Shown here: positions 1 through 7,097 of the stretch, one piece after another
How positions within the stretch are numbered: position 1 is the first letter of the stretch
How the letters are laid out: each line of letters starts with the position of its first letter
NCBI GenBank assembly: GCA_020850375.1
Contig: JADZET010000067.1
Coordinates: forward strand, 1-8,464
Origin: Phycisphaeraceae bacterium
Lineage (GTDB): Bacteria; Planctomycetota; Phycisphaerae; Phycisphaerales; Phycisphaeraceae
DNA: 8,464 nucleotides
Direction of reading: 5' to 3'
The notes under the pieces: generated by a model
Seen by the model: the letters and a program-made list of their open reading frames with translations, nothing else
What the model was told of the DNA's origin: nothing
The model's database searches: none
Made by a program: the position numbers and the translations under genes

Positions 1-664
1 GCAGCATGATCGCCAGGATGCCCACGGCCGCGACGGTCACGTGCCAGGCCGGGTCGTCGCGGGCGATCAGGTGCTGGTGCAGCAGGACCAGGCTCGCCAC
101 CGTGCCGGCCGCGCCGGGCGAGGGCAGCCCCCGGAAACGCGACTGATCGCGCTGGGGGTTGCGCGCCGCCTCGGTGTTGTACCGGGCCAGGCGCAGCGCG
201 GTGCAGGCCACGTAGACGCACGCGATCAAGAGGGCCGCCCGGTCGAAGTAGCGGTCGCCGCGGATCGTCAGGAACGGGTTCTGCACGCCGGCGATCTGCA
301 CCGCCATGAAGGCCGGCGCCACGCCGAAGCTGACCATGTCCGCCATCGAGTCGAGCTGCTCGCCCAGGTCGCTGGTGCTGCGCATCAGCCGTGCGATCTG
401 GCCGTCGAAGGCATCGAAGAGCATGCCCAGGAAGACGCATACCGCCGCGAGCGTCATGGGCGAGAGATTCAGCGGCAGGTCCGACGGCTCGAAGGGCCGG
501 CTGGCCAGGAACACCGCCATGAACCCCGCCAGCGCGTTGGCCAGCGTGCAGAGCGTCGGGAACACCGCCACGCTCCGCCGCGACAACAGGCTGCCCGGCG
601 GGTCGAGCTCGGAGCCGTTTGCCGGCGACGACAGGTCCTCTTCGGGCGATGGGTTGCTTGTCAT
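1..664 (-). CDS. pssA: CDP-diacylglycerol-serine O-phosphatidyltransferase, 5' part (truncated by window edge)
   Basis: Integral membrane enzyme that transfers a phosphatidyl group from CDP-diacylglycerol to L-serine, making phosphatidylserine, the precursor of phosphatidylethanolamine. Translating the minus strand from the ATG at 664 gives 221 open residues running off base 1. The CDP-alcohol phosphatidyltransferase signature D-G-x2-A-R-x8-G-x3-D-x3-D is intact at residues 87-109 (D87, G88, A91, R92, G101, D105, D109). It is followed by SFGVAPA and, near residue 178, RGLPSPGAAG, both typical of bacterial PssA rather than PgsA. Hydrophobic stretches lie at about 34-55, 70-86, 112-125, 143-156 and 185-197. 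The first 30 residues are a polar, acidic cytoplasmic extension. No strong Shine-Dalgarno precedes the ATG, so the exact start is moderately certain. It is divergent from the DUF2752 gene across 52 bases. The family call is firm; the carboxy end lies outside the window. Confidence 0.93.
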   Translation of the reverse strand, partial: MTSNPSPEEDLSSPANGSELDPPGSLLSRRSVAVFPTLCTLANALAGFMAVFLASRPFEPSDLPLNLSPMTLAAVCVFLGMLFDAFDGQIARLMRSTSDLGEQLDSMADMVSFGVAPAFMAVQIAGVQNPFLTIRGDRYFDRAALLIACVYVACTALRLARYNTEAARNPQRDQSRFRGLPSPGAAGTVASLVLLHQHLIARDDPAWHVTVAAVGILAIML

Positions 665-716
665 GTTCGCACCATTCTAGACTGTTTGACCGATCCGTCC
701 TCTTCGGCTGCCTGCC

Positions 717-1193
717 ATGAACTCACCGCTGCACCCGAGCATTGCGTCCCTGACGCCCGTGATCCCGCGGTGGCGGCCGCGTCTGCTGGCCCTGCTGCTG
801 GCGCTGCCGGCCGCGGGCCTCCTGGCCGTGGCCCTCTACCTGACACCGGACCCTTCGGGCATCGGCACGCACACCGAGCTGGGCCTGGCCCCCTGCGCCT
901 GGCTGGGAACGACCGGCCTGCCCTGCGCCACCTGCGGCATGACCACCGCCACCAGCCTCGCCGCCCACGGCCGACTCATCCACGCCTTGGTCACCCAACC
1001 CGCCGCGGCCCTGCTGGCCCTGGCCTGCGCGATGCACCTTCTGTTGTGCGCCTACGCCGTCGCCACCGGGGCCGACATCCTGACCCCGCTGCGCCGCCTG
1101 CCCCGGCCGCGGACGCTGGTGATCGTCGGCCTGGTGGTGCTGGCGGCCTGGATCTATACACTAAGCCTGACCCTGATGAGAACGAACCCATGA
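717..1193 (+). CDS. DUF2752 family membrane protein
   Basis: Small integral membrane protein of 158 residues with no established biochemical function. The diagnostic part is residues 58-78: APC, a short spacer, then LPCATCGMTTA, matching the DUF2752 pattern of a Cys followed by a C-x2-C-G motif (C60, C70, C73). Predicted membrane helices lie at about 22-42, 94-115 and 134-152. The loop with the cysteines sits between the first and second helices. The cysteines could bind metal or form a disulfide, but that is inference. The ATG at 717 is the only good in-frame start and has no clear Shine-Dalgarno. Its stop overlaps the start of the next gene as ATGA (1190-1193), implying translational coupling with the downstream lipoprotein. 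Such proteins are common in planctomycetes and other bacteria as small stand-alone genes. The family assignment is fairly secure; the role is unknown. Confidence 0.85.
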   Translation: MNSPLHPSIASLTPVIPRWRPRLLALLLALPAAGLLAVALYLTPDPSGIGTHTELGLAPCAWLGTTGLPCATCGMTTATSLAAHGRLIHALVTQPAAALLALACAMHLLLCAYAVATGADILTPLRRLPRPRTLVIVGLVVLAAWIYTLSLTLMRTNP

Positions 1194-1882
1194 GCCAACG
1201 CACTTCGCCGATGTCGGGCCGATGCTGGCGGGCGGCGTGGGCCCTGGTCGTCCTGGCGACGATCACCGGATGCCCCGTCCGGACCAACCCCTCGGGCGCC
1301 CCGCTCGACAGCGGCAAGAAGGTCTTCGTCCGCGCCCAGCACCGCGGCCTGGACAACCACTCCGTCGCCGTGCTCGTCGCGGCCGACGACGCGGTGATGC
1401 TCTACAACCCGCAGGCCGTGGCCAACGTCACCCGCGCCGTGGCCGGCGAGCTGAGGCTTCGCGTGGCGGGGGCCTCCGTGGTCGATCCAACCAAGACCGC
1501 CGCGTTCACTCAGGAAACCCCCACCTGGTCGATCTGGCCCTACCGCCGGCTGCTGGACCGCCTGGGCGTCGAGCGTCTGCTGATCGTCGACCTCAACCAC
1601 TACCAGCTCCACGATCCGGGCAACGACCACCTCTGGCGCGGGATGGCCGACGCCACCGTCACCGTCATCGGCGGTGAGCCGGCCACCCCCGAGGCTGCCG
1701 CCTCAACCGCGACCGACGGACGTGACAACCCCTCCTTCACCGCCCAGGTCCGCGTCGAATTCCCGCGCAACAACCGCTTCGGCGTCCTGGACGCCGACCC
1801 CAAGACCATCGAGCTGGGCCTGAACCGCGCCCTGGGCGCTCAGGTCATCTACCTCTTCTACGACCACGAGGAAGTCCGCTAG
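1190..1882 (+). CDS. Putative lipoprotein with C-terminal LFYDHE motif (copy 1)
   Basis: Predicted 230-residue exported lipoprotein of unknown function. The N-terminus has a basic region, a hydrophobic stretch at about 15-27 and the lipobox I-T-G-C with the modified cysteine at C28, so it should be diacylated and held in a cell-envelope membrane. The mature part alternates strand-like segments (VAVLVAADDAVMLY near 59-72; RLLIVDLNHYQL at 129-140; ATVTVI at 155-160) with helices, and ends LFYDHEEVR. This order resembles small envelope lipoproteins with a nucleotide-independent alpha/beta domain, but I cannot name a family. Its start overlaps the DUF2752 stop (ATGA), and its TAG stop shares a base with the GTG start of the next gene, so the three are probably co-translated. 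The next protein has the same secondary-structure order and the same LFYDHE ending. The long open frame upstream in this phase is antisense to pssA and is not part of the gene. Confidence 0.82.
   Translation: MSQRTSPMSGRCWRAAWALVVLATITGCPVRTNPSGAPLDSGKKVFVRAQHRGLDNHSVAVLVAADDAVMLYNPQAVANVTRAVAGELRLRVAGASVVDPTKTAAFTQETPTWSIWPYRRLLDRLGVERLLIVDLNHYQLHDPGNDHLWRGMADATVTVIGGEPATPEAAASTATDGRDNPSFTAQVRVEFPRNNRFGVLDADPKTIELGLNRALGAQVIYLFYDHEEVR
1868..1874 (+). promoter_or_regulatory. Shine-Dalgarno supporting the GTG start at 1882
   Basis: GAGGAAG lies 7 bases before a GTG that overlaps the upstream TAG stop by one base. It sits inside the last codons of the upstream lipoprotein gene. It favours the long form of the second lipoprotein over the ATG at 1957, which has only a weaker GCAGGG about 8 bases upstream. 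Confidence 0.5.
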
Positions 1883-2628
1883 TGCATCCCTCCCCCCGGA
1901 AGCTGGACCAACGGCGGATCGAACGTGCCGAGGCGCTGAACTGCAGGGCACGCAGGATGCGTGCTCTACTCCTGGGTGTTTCTTGGCTTCTGGTGCTCGT
2001 GGGCTGGGTCGCCGGCTGCGCCGGCACGGCCTTCCTGGCCGGGACGGTGACACAAGAGAAGATCAAGGCTCGCTACGAACTGCCCGAGGGGCCGACGCTG
2101 GTCCTGGTCGATGATCCCGGCCGGCGTCTCGGCGGCCCGATGTCCGCCGCCGCCGTCGCCTCGCGGATTGGCTTTGACCTGACCGAACACAAGGCCGTCA
2201 GGCGTGAGAATCTGATCGACCAGGCGCGCCTGGCCACGCTCTCGGTCGAGCTGGCCGAGGCCTACCCCACCACGCCCATCGATCAGATCGGCCGGTCGCT
2301 GGGGGCGAACACCGTGATCTACGTCTACGTCGAGTCCGCCAGCTACCAGCAGGAGCCGGGCCTGGTCCGTCCCACCGCCTCGGTGCTGGTCAAGGTCATC
2401 GAGGCGCGGACCGGCCAGCGACTCTTCCCCACCGAGGCCCATGTACCGGCCGGCGGCGCCCAGGTCGTGGACCACGGCTGGCCGATCCGTGTCAACACGC
2501 CGATGATGAATCTCGGCCGGGACATCCCCTCGAACAGCGCCCTGGCCATCAGCCAGATGGCCGACGTGATCGGCCGCGAGGTGGCCATGCTCTTCTACGA
2601 TCATGAGCCGGCCCGGCCCGCCTCCTGA
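1882..2628 (+). CDS. Putative lipoprotein with C-terminal LFYDHE motif (copy 2, likely paralogue)
   Basis: Predicted lipoprotein of 248 residues from the GTG at 1882; function unknown. I chose GTG because GAGGAAG at 1868-1874 is a good Shine-Dalgarno with a 7-base spacer, and the GTG abuts the previous stop. An ATG at 1957 would instead give a conventional short signal peptide (MRALLLGVSWLLVLVGWVAGC) and is a real alternative. Either way the lipobox V-A-G-C ends at C46 of the long form. The mature domain has strand-like TLVLVDD (72-78), a helical Ala-rich stretch (88-96), TVIYVYVES (144-152), ASVLVKVIEARTG (166-178) and the ending VAMLFYDHE (234-242). The order and the shared LFYDHE ending point to an ancient tandem duplication with the upstream gene, though overall identity is low by eye. 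The GANTVIYVYV segment recalls TolB-N/CsgG-like or DUF799-type envelope lipoproteins, an unproven resemblance. A glycosyltransferase gene follows 33 bases downstream. Confidence 0.82.
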   Translation: MHPSPRKLDQRRIERAEALNCRARRMRALLLGVSWLLVLVGWVAGCAGTAFLAGTVTQEKIKARYELPEGPTLVLVDDPGRRLGGPMSAAAVASRIGFDLTEHKAVRRENLIDQARLATLSVELAEAYPTTPIDQIGRSLGANTVIYVYVESASYQQEPGLVRPTASVLVKVIEARTGQRLFPTEAHVPAGGAQVVDHGWPIRVNTPMMNLGRDIPSNSALAISQMADVIGREVAMLFYDHEPARPAS

Positions 2629-2661
2629 ACACCGCGCGAGTGCGACGCGGGGGGATGATCG

Positions 2662-3870
2662 ATGCGTGTCCTGCACCTGTTCGATGGACGCAGCACCTCG
2701 GCCAAACCGCTGACCCTTGGCGGCGCGCCGATGCGTCTGGCGATGCTGGCCGACACCTGGGGACGCCTGGGTGAAATCGAGCAGGAGCTTCTTCTCGTCG
2801 GAGGCGCGGCTGTGGCGCGACAAGCGAGGTCGCAGGAGTTGACGCCTTTCGCCCGTATCCCGGGCGGGGGGCTGGGCGTCCTGGCCGTCCGCGCGGCGCT
2901 GGGCCGGCATCGTCGCGCTCCTGCCACGGCGGCGCTCCACGAGACGGGGCATGACGTGGTCCACGCCTGGTCACCGGCGATGGTGACGGTCGCCGCCATG
3001 CTCCTGCCGTCAACACCTCGTCTGCTGACCGCCACGGACGTGCCATCCTCGGCCACCGCCAAGTGGGTCCGCGTGCTGACCCGCGACGGCCCGGGAAGGA
3101 CCGTCGTGCTGGCGGCCTCGGCGAGCATCCGACGCGCGTACCTGAGGGCGGGTGTGGATGAGTCGGCCGCGCACCTGGTCCGGCCGGGGGTGGACATGTC
3201 GCGGATCGAGCTGACGCGACGCGACGCGTTGCGCCGGGGTTGGGGCCTGGACACCAACGGACCGACGACGGTCCTGGCGACGCTGGCGGATCACCCGCGG
3301 GACGTGCCGGCTTGGCGGATGCTGCGCCTGGCGACCCAGGCCGTCCATCACCCCCGCTGGCCGCGCGAAAGGAAAATGCTTGTGCTGCTGCACCCGGACC
3401 AGCCGGGGGCGGTGGATGCCGTACATGAATGCGCGCAGTGGCATCCCAATCTGACCGCAACGATCGAAACGAAAGTAGAGCCCTGGCGCCTGTTATCAGG
3501 CTCCGACATCGGGATCGCACTCGAGTCGGCGCCCACGCTCTGCCTCGGATGGGCGATGGCGGCTGGGTTGCCGATTCTTGCCACGGCCACCTATCCGGTC
3601 TGTGAGATCCTTGAGGACCGGCACTCGGCCATGCTGGTCAAGCCCGGCGACGCATCGGCGATGGCTTCGAAACTGGTCGAAGCGGCCCTGGATCGCGCGA
3701 CCGCCTGGACGCTCCGAGACACTTGTCGCCACGAGGCTTACAGCTATTTCCCTCGCACGCGGTACTGTGAAACGATCGCACGGGTCTACGCCCAGATCGC
3801 TGATGACCAGCCCGTCGACGTGCCCGAGCCGACCGTCACCGGCGGCCTGCGTTTTCATGGACGCTCCTGA
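2662..3870 (+). CDS. GT4-like (GT-B fold) glycosyltransferase with a non-canonical active-site motif
   Basis: 402-residue cytoplasmic protein with the two-domain layout of retaining GT-B (GT4-like) glycosyltransferases, which move a sugar from a nucleotide donor to a lipid, glycan or other acceptor. The N-terminal half has GGAPMRLAMLA (20-30), like the Gly-rich donor-side loop, DVVHAWSP (98-105), and a linker with VVLAASASIRRAYLRAGV ending in RPGVD (174-178), like the usual vipnGvD. The C-terminal half has a degenerate nucleotide-sugar region: SDIGIALESAPTLCLGWAMAAGLPILAT (281-308), then E315 and VKPGD (326-330). The second glutamate of EX7E is W297 and the first position is S289 (E288 is one residue off), so activity or donor preference may differ. 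The ATG at 2662 follows a G-rich Shine-Dalgarno (GGGGGA near 2650). It lies 33 bases after the lipoprotein gene and is probably the last gene of that operon. Third positions are less C-rich than in the neighbours. Acceptor unknown. Confidence 0.8.
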   Translation: MRVLHLFDGRSTSAKPLTLGGAPMRLAMLADTWGRLGEIEQELLLVGGAAVARQARSQELTPFARIPGGGLGVLAVRAALGRHRRAPATAALHETGHDVVHAWSPAMVTVAAMLLPSTPRLLTATDVPSSATAKWVRVLTRDGPGRTVVLAASASIRRAYLRAGVDESAAHLVRPGVDMSRIELTRRDALRRGWGLDTNGPTTVLATLADHPRDVPAWRMLRLATQAVHHPRWPRERKMLVLLHPDQPGAVDAVHECAQWHPNLTATIETKVEPWRLLSGSDIGIALESAPTLCLGWAMAAGLPILATATYPVCEILEDRHSAMLVKPGDASAMASKLVEAALDRATAWTLRDTCRHEAYSYFPRTRYCETIARVYAQIADDQPVDVPEPTVTGGLRFHGRS

Positions 3871-4141
3871 CGTGCTTTGCATCCATGAACTCCGTACGAT
3901 CTTGTCGGCTAAAATTTTGACACAACGCGCCGCCTCAGCGAAGGACTGCGTCCATCCGCGCGCAGTGTTTTTCCAATTTCTTGGCTGTTTTCTCCTCGAT
4001 CCAGCCGGGACACGACAGACGTTTCCTGAGCCGGCGCCGGTCAAGTGACCCCGCGTAACTGCCGATTAAAATAGTACACGCACTCACTGAACATGACGTC
4101 GGGATGGGCAGTCGCTGTAAGGCTGCGCGAGGACTGGTGCG
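3871..4141. other. Intergenic spacer, lower GC
   Basis: The 271 bases between the glycosyltransferase and the HDOD-GGDEF gene are richer in A/T than the surrounding coding DNA, with T-runs near 3966-3992. A TTGACA hexamer at 3917-3922 has no matching -10 box at 16-18 bases. An imperfect hairpin GGCTG...CAGCC near 3983-4006 has a 14-base loop and no following T-run, so I do not call it a terminator. A perfect 10-base palindrome CCGGCGCCGG lies at 4031-4040. No convincing small gene or RNA is visible; the best promoter candidate is listed separately. Confidence 0.6.
4045..4072 (+). promoter_or_regulatory. Candidate sigma70-type promoter for the HDOD-GGDEF gene
   Basis: A -35-like GTGACC (4045-4050) is separated by 16 bases from a -10-like TAAAAT (4067-4072). 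This would start a transcript near 4079 with a leader of about 60 bases. The hexamers match the consensus TTGACA/TATAAT at 4 and 5 positions. It lies in the A/T-rich part of the spacer just upstream of the gene. This is motif matching only. Confidence 0.4.
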
Positions 4142-5659
4142 ATGAATTCGGCCTTGCTCGACCGTATCCTCAAGTCTCCTCGGCTGCCGACGCTGCCGGC
4201 GATCGCCGTCGAGGTGATCCAGCTCGTCCAGAACGACGAGGTCAGCGTCAAGCAGATCGCCGAGACCATCAGCCACGACCCCGCCCTGTCCGGCAAGATC
4301 CTCAAGACCGTCAACTCGAGTTTCTACGGCCAGGCGTATGAGATCAGCACCATCTCGCACGCCCTGGTGATCCTGGGCCTGAGCAGCGTCAAGACCCTGG
4401 CGTTGAGCTTCAGCCTCGTGAGCAACCTGCAGATGTCGGACCAGAGCGGGTTCGACCACATGAAGTTCTGGAAGCGGAGCCTCTACTCCGCGGCCGGGGC
4501 GCGTGAGCTGGCCAGGCGACTCAACCTCCCGCAGCAGGAAGAGGCCTTCCTCGGCGGCCTGCTGTCAGACCTGGGCATGCTCGCGCTCAACCAGACGCTC
4601 GGCAACGACTACCGCGAGATCGTCCACGAGGCGGCCGGCGATCACATGAAGCTCCGCCAGCTCGAACGCGAGAGACTCGATACGGACCACGCCGAGGTCG
4701 GCGCCGCGCTGGGCCAGCACTGGCACCTGCCCCAGGTGCTCGTCGAGCCCATCCGCCATCACGAGGCCCCGGACGCCGGCCCGCAGCCGCTGATCAACGC
4801 CATCCGCTGCGTCGCGATGGGGCACCTCGCCGCCGAGGTCTTCTCCGGCGAGAACAAGCACAAGGCCGTCGCCCGCTTCAACCGCCAGGCCTCGAAGTGG
4901 TTCGAGCTGACCGACCTGGACACCGAGCCGATGCTCGACCAGATCCACAAGGCCACCATCGAGCTGCGGCGACTGTTCGACCTGAAGATCGGCGAGATCG
5001 AGAAGCCCGACGAGATCCTCGCCCGGGCCAACGACGCGATGCTGCAGATCAACCTCCAGCAGCAGCACGAGTCGACCGTGCTCCAGGAGCAGAACACCAA
5101 GCTCGAAGAGATGGCCAACTCCGACCCCCTGACCGGGGTGGCCAACCGCCGGCGATTCAACGAGTTCCTCCAGGAGCACTTCGAGCAGACTCTCAAGCCG
5201 GGCAAGCCCCTGAGCCTCTTGGTGATGGACGTGGACTTTTTCAAGAAGTTCAACGACACCTTCGGCCACGCCATGGGCGACCGGATCCTCGTCGAGCTCG
5301 CCACGGTGCTGCAGAAGAACGCCCCGCGGGGCTGCCTGGTGGCCCGCTACGGCGGGGAGGAATTCGCCGTGGTGCTGCCGGGCATCGACCGCGCCACCGC
5401 CACCCGCTGGGCCGAGCAGACCCGCCGGGGCATCGCCGAGTCCACACTCGTCCATGACGAGCAGGGCCAGGCCCTCAAGATCACCCTGAGCATCGGCGTG
5501 GCCACCGCCGAGGGCGAAGCGCTCTGCTGCCCCGAGCGGCTGTTCAAGGCCGCCGACCAGGCCGTCTACGCCGCCAAGACCTCCGGCCGCAATTGCGTCC
5601 GCATCTTCGCCCCCCGCGCCCAGGCCAAGCCCCTCCAGTCCGCCAAACCCACCGCCTGA
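4142..5659 (+). CDS. HDOD-GGDEF fusion protein, probable diguanylate cyclase
   Basis: 505-residue cytoplasmic signalling protein expected to make cyclic di-GMP from two GTP. An HDOD domain spans about 10-230: LPTLPAIAVEVI (15-26), DPALSGKILKTVNSSFYG (46-63), GLLSDLGMLAL (139-149) and IRHHEAP (204-210). The HD pair is replaced (S142-D143), so this half is unlikely to be a phosphohydrolase and more likely senses or binds a partner. A helical, Gln/Glu-rich linker (about 285-325) leads to the GGDEF domain (326-490) with DPLTGVANRRRF (328-339), DVDFFKKFNDTFGH (363-376; D363 should bind Mg) and intact GGEEF (404-408). The RxxD inhibitory site is absent: its positions read P395-R-G-C398, so product feedback is not expected. 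The C-terminal 15 residues are a disordered Lys/Pro-rich tail. The start has GAGGA (4129-4133) 8 bases upstream. It is transcribed alone and converges on the ABC gene with a 9-base gap. Confidence 0.94.
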   Translation: MNSALLDRILKSPRLPTLPAIAVEVIQLVQNDEVSVKQIAETISHDPALSGKILKTVNSSFYGQAYEISTISHALVILGLSSVKTLALSFSLVSNLQMSDQSGFDHMKFWKRSLYSAAGARELARRLNLPQQEEAFLGGLLSDLGMLALNQTLGNDYREIVHEAAGDHMKLRQLERERLDTDHAEVGAALGQHWHLPQVLVEPIRHHEAPDAGPQPLINAIRCVAMGHLAAEVFSGENKHKAVARFNRQASKWFELTDLDTEPMLDQIHKATIELRRLFDLKIGEIEKPDEILARANDAMLQINLQQQHESTVLQEQNTKLEEMANSDPLTGVANRRRFNEFLQEHFEQTLKPGKPLSLLVMDVDFFKKFNDTFGHAMGDRILVELATVLQKNAPRGCLVARYGGEEFAVVLPGIDRATATRWAEQTRRGIAESTLVHDEQGQALKITLSIGVATAEGEALCCPERLFKAADQAVYAAKTSGRNCVRIFAPRAQAKPLQSAKPTA

Positions 5660-5668
5660 TTCTGTTGA

Positions 5669-6373
<705 letters not shown>

Positions 6374-6382
6374 CGGGCGGAA

Positions 6383-6388
6383 CACCTC
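6383..6388 (-). promoter_or_regulatory. Shine-Dalgarno GAGGTG for the ABC ATPase
   Basis: On the minus strand GAGGTG is a six-base match to the 16S anti-Shine-Dalgarno and ends 9 bases before the ATG at 6373. It overlaps the alternative GTG codon at 6385, which argues against that codon as the start. Confidence 0.6.
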
Positions 6389-6433
6389 GCTGCTGGATTC
6401 TACAGCCCGGGACGCCGGAGTGTTCGTGGAGAG

Positions 6434-6739
6434 CTAGGTTGAAGGCGGATCGCCACCCGCCCCGGGAAGCCCCGGAACCCCCGGAACCCCCGGAGGCGAT
6501 TGCTCGGCCGCCAGGTCGTCGGCGTCCTTGAAGACCTTGCCGTAGCGGAACGTCACCAGCCGGCAGGACGGGCAGCGGTAGGCCTCGAGCTTGGACAGCC
6601 GCATCCACGTCGTCGTCCCCGGCAGCGCCCGGGCGAAGGAGAGGAAGCCGTAGCGCTCGTCGCGCGTGAACCAGTAGATCCCCCCGTGCGTGGGGATGAA
6701 ACCCTCGATCATGCGTGCGCCGCACTCGGGACATTTCAT
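6434..6739 (-). CDS. Small zinc-ribbon protein (DUF6487-like) with collagen-like tail
   Basis: 101-residue protein from the ATG at 6739, where MKCPECGARM gives a natural start; an upstream TTG at 6784 would add 15 unsupported residues. Two CPxC knuckles, CPEC (3-6) and CPSC (56-59), should bind one zinc ion. Residues 10-24 (MIEGFIPTHGGIYWF) fit the pattern of DUF6487-like proteins, where C-x2-C is followed by a short Gly/Trp strand. The middle resembles a small beta domain and has no membrane helix, so it is probably cytoplasmic. The tail (82-96) reads PPGVPGVPGLPGAGG, five Gly-X-Y-like triplets, encoded by a 9-base repeat. The gene lies 60 bases upstream of the ABC ATPase on the same strand and may be co-transcribed with it. 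Function unknown; the family call is tentative. Confidence 0.75.
   Translation of the reverse strand: MKCPECGARMIEGFIPTHGGIYWFTRDERYGFLSFARALPGTTTWMRLSKLEAYRCPSCRLVTFRYGKVFKDADDLAAEQSPPGVPGVPGLPGAGGDPPST
6465..6491. repeat. Three tandem 9-base units inside the zinc-ribbon gene
   Basis: Units are GGAAGCCCC (6465-6473), GGAACCCCC (6474-6482) and GGAACCCCC (6483-6491). The last two are identical and the first differs at one base. The period is three codons, so copy-number change keeps the frame and would add or remove Gly-Val/Leu-Pro triplets in the C-terminal tail on the minus strand. Confidence 0.85.
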
Positions 6740-6889
6740 GGGCGGGATCGGCCGTGCCCCCAAGGCTCCGACGACCAACGCCAAGTCTACCGCGAATCCT
6801 CCGACGGAAGTCGCCCCAGCCTGAAAAAAGGTGAAGTTTCAGCTCACGCCCCCGCTCCCATCCGCCCGTCGCCGGACGGCGCCGTTTAG

Positions 6890-6918
6890 TTGCCTCGGGC
6901 GGGCCCGTTCGATACCAT
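6890..6918 (+). promoter_or_regulatory. Candidate promoter of tRNA-Ala
   Basis: TTGCCT (6890-6895) and TACCAT (6913-6918) are 17 bases apart, each matching four of six consensus positions. They end 14 bases before the mature tRNA, which leaves a short 5' leader. Placement is right for a tRNA promoter; the match is moderate. Confidence 0.5.
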
Positions 6919-6932
6919 CAATCTTTCCTCGC

Positions 6933-7005
6933 GGGGCCGTAGCTCAACTGGGAGAGCGCTACGTTCGCAATGTAGAGGTTGCCGGTTCGATCCCGGTCGG
7001 CTCCA
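6933..7005 (+). tRNA. tRNA-Ala (anticodon CGC)
   Basis: A complete cloverleaf folds by hand. The acceptor stem is GGGGCCG (6933-6939) with CGGCTCC (6998-7004) and discriminator A7005. The D arm is GCTC/GAGC (6942-6945, 6954-6957). The anticodon stem CTACG/TGTAG encloses TTCGCAA with anticodon CGC at 6966-6968, reading alanine codon GCG. The T arm GCCGG/CCGGT encloses TTCGATC. The third acceptor pair is G3.U70, the classic alanine identity element, so anticodon and identity agree. The 3' CCA is not encoded (A73 is followed by CTT), so it must be added by nucleotidyltransferase. A promoter-like pair lies upstream and an intrinsic terminator 21 bases downstream, so it is probably a single-gene transcript. 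Confidence 0.97.
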
Positions 7006-7026
7006 CTTTTCCCCCAGGCTCGATCG

Positions 7027-7056
7027 CAGGCCCGCCCCGCGGGCCTGTTTGTTTCT
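7027..7056 (+). terminator. Intrinsic terminator after tRNA-Ala
   Basis: CAGGCCCGC (7027-7035) and GCGGGCCTG (7039-7047) form a perfect 9-bp GC-rich stem with a CCC loop. It is followed by TTTGTTTCT (7048-7056). The position just past the tRNA and before the uxaE gene suits Rho-independent termination of the tRNA transcript. Confidence 0.85.
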
Positions 7057-7097
7057 GGCCGCCAGATGCCTCGCCCTCGAAACGGAGACGCCTTGCC

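Noticed and set aside
665..716. Divergent promoters between pssA and the DUF2752 gene
   Set aside because: TTGACC at 686-691 on the plus strand and a TAGAAT on the minus strand are present, but neither has a matching partner hexamer at normal spacing.
41..1189. Long plus-strand open frame before the first lipoprotein
   Set aside because: It is antisense to pssA and out of frame with the DUF2752 gene. Its Arg/His/Gly-rich composition is typical of a high-GC shadow; only the part from 1190 is real.
1966..2964. 332-residue minus-strand open frame opposite the second lipoprotein and glycosyltransferase
   Set aside because: Low-complexity Arg/Gly-rich translation with no recognisable domain, spanning two supported plus-strand genes.
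3917..3945. TTGACA as a promoter -35 box
   Set aside because: No -10-like hexamer lies 16-18 bases downstream (GAAGGA or AAGGAC).
3857..4048. Possible 63-residue plus-strand gene starting MDAPDVLC in the spacer
   Set aside because: It overlaps the glycosyltransferase end, has no Shine-Dalgarno and lacks the local codon bias.
3935..4459. Minus-strand frame ending in a Lys-rich peptide in the spacer
   Set aside because: Most of it is antisense to the HDOD domain. The Lys-rich end comes from A/T-rich non-coding bases and has no plausible start of its own.
6831..7097. Upstream extension of the uxaE reading frame and other frames across the tRNA
   Set aside because: The translated peptide (AVAQLGERYVRN...GSIPVGST) is the familiar artefact of translating a tRNA gene. 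The true start is the ATG at 7098.
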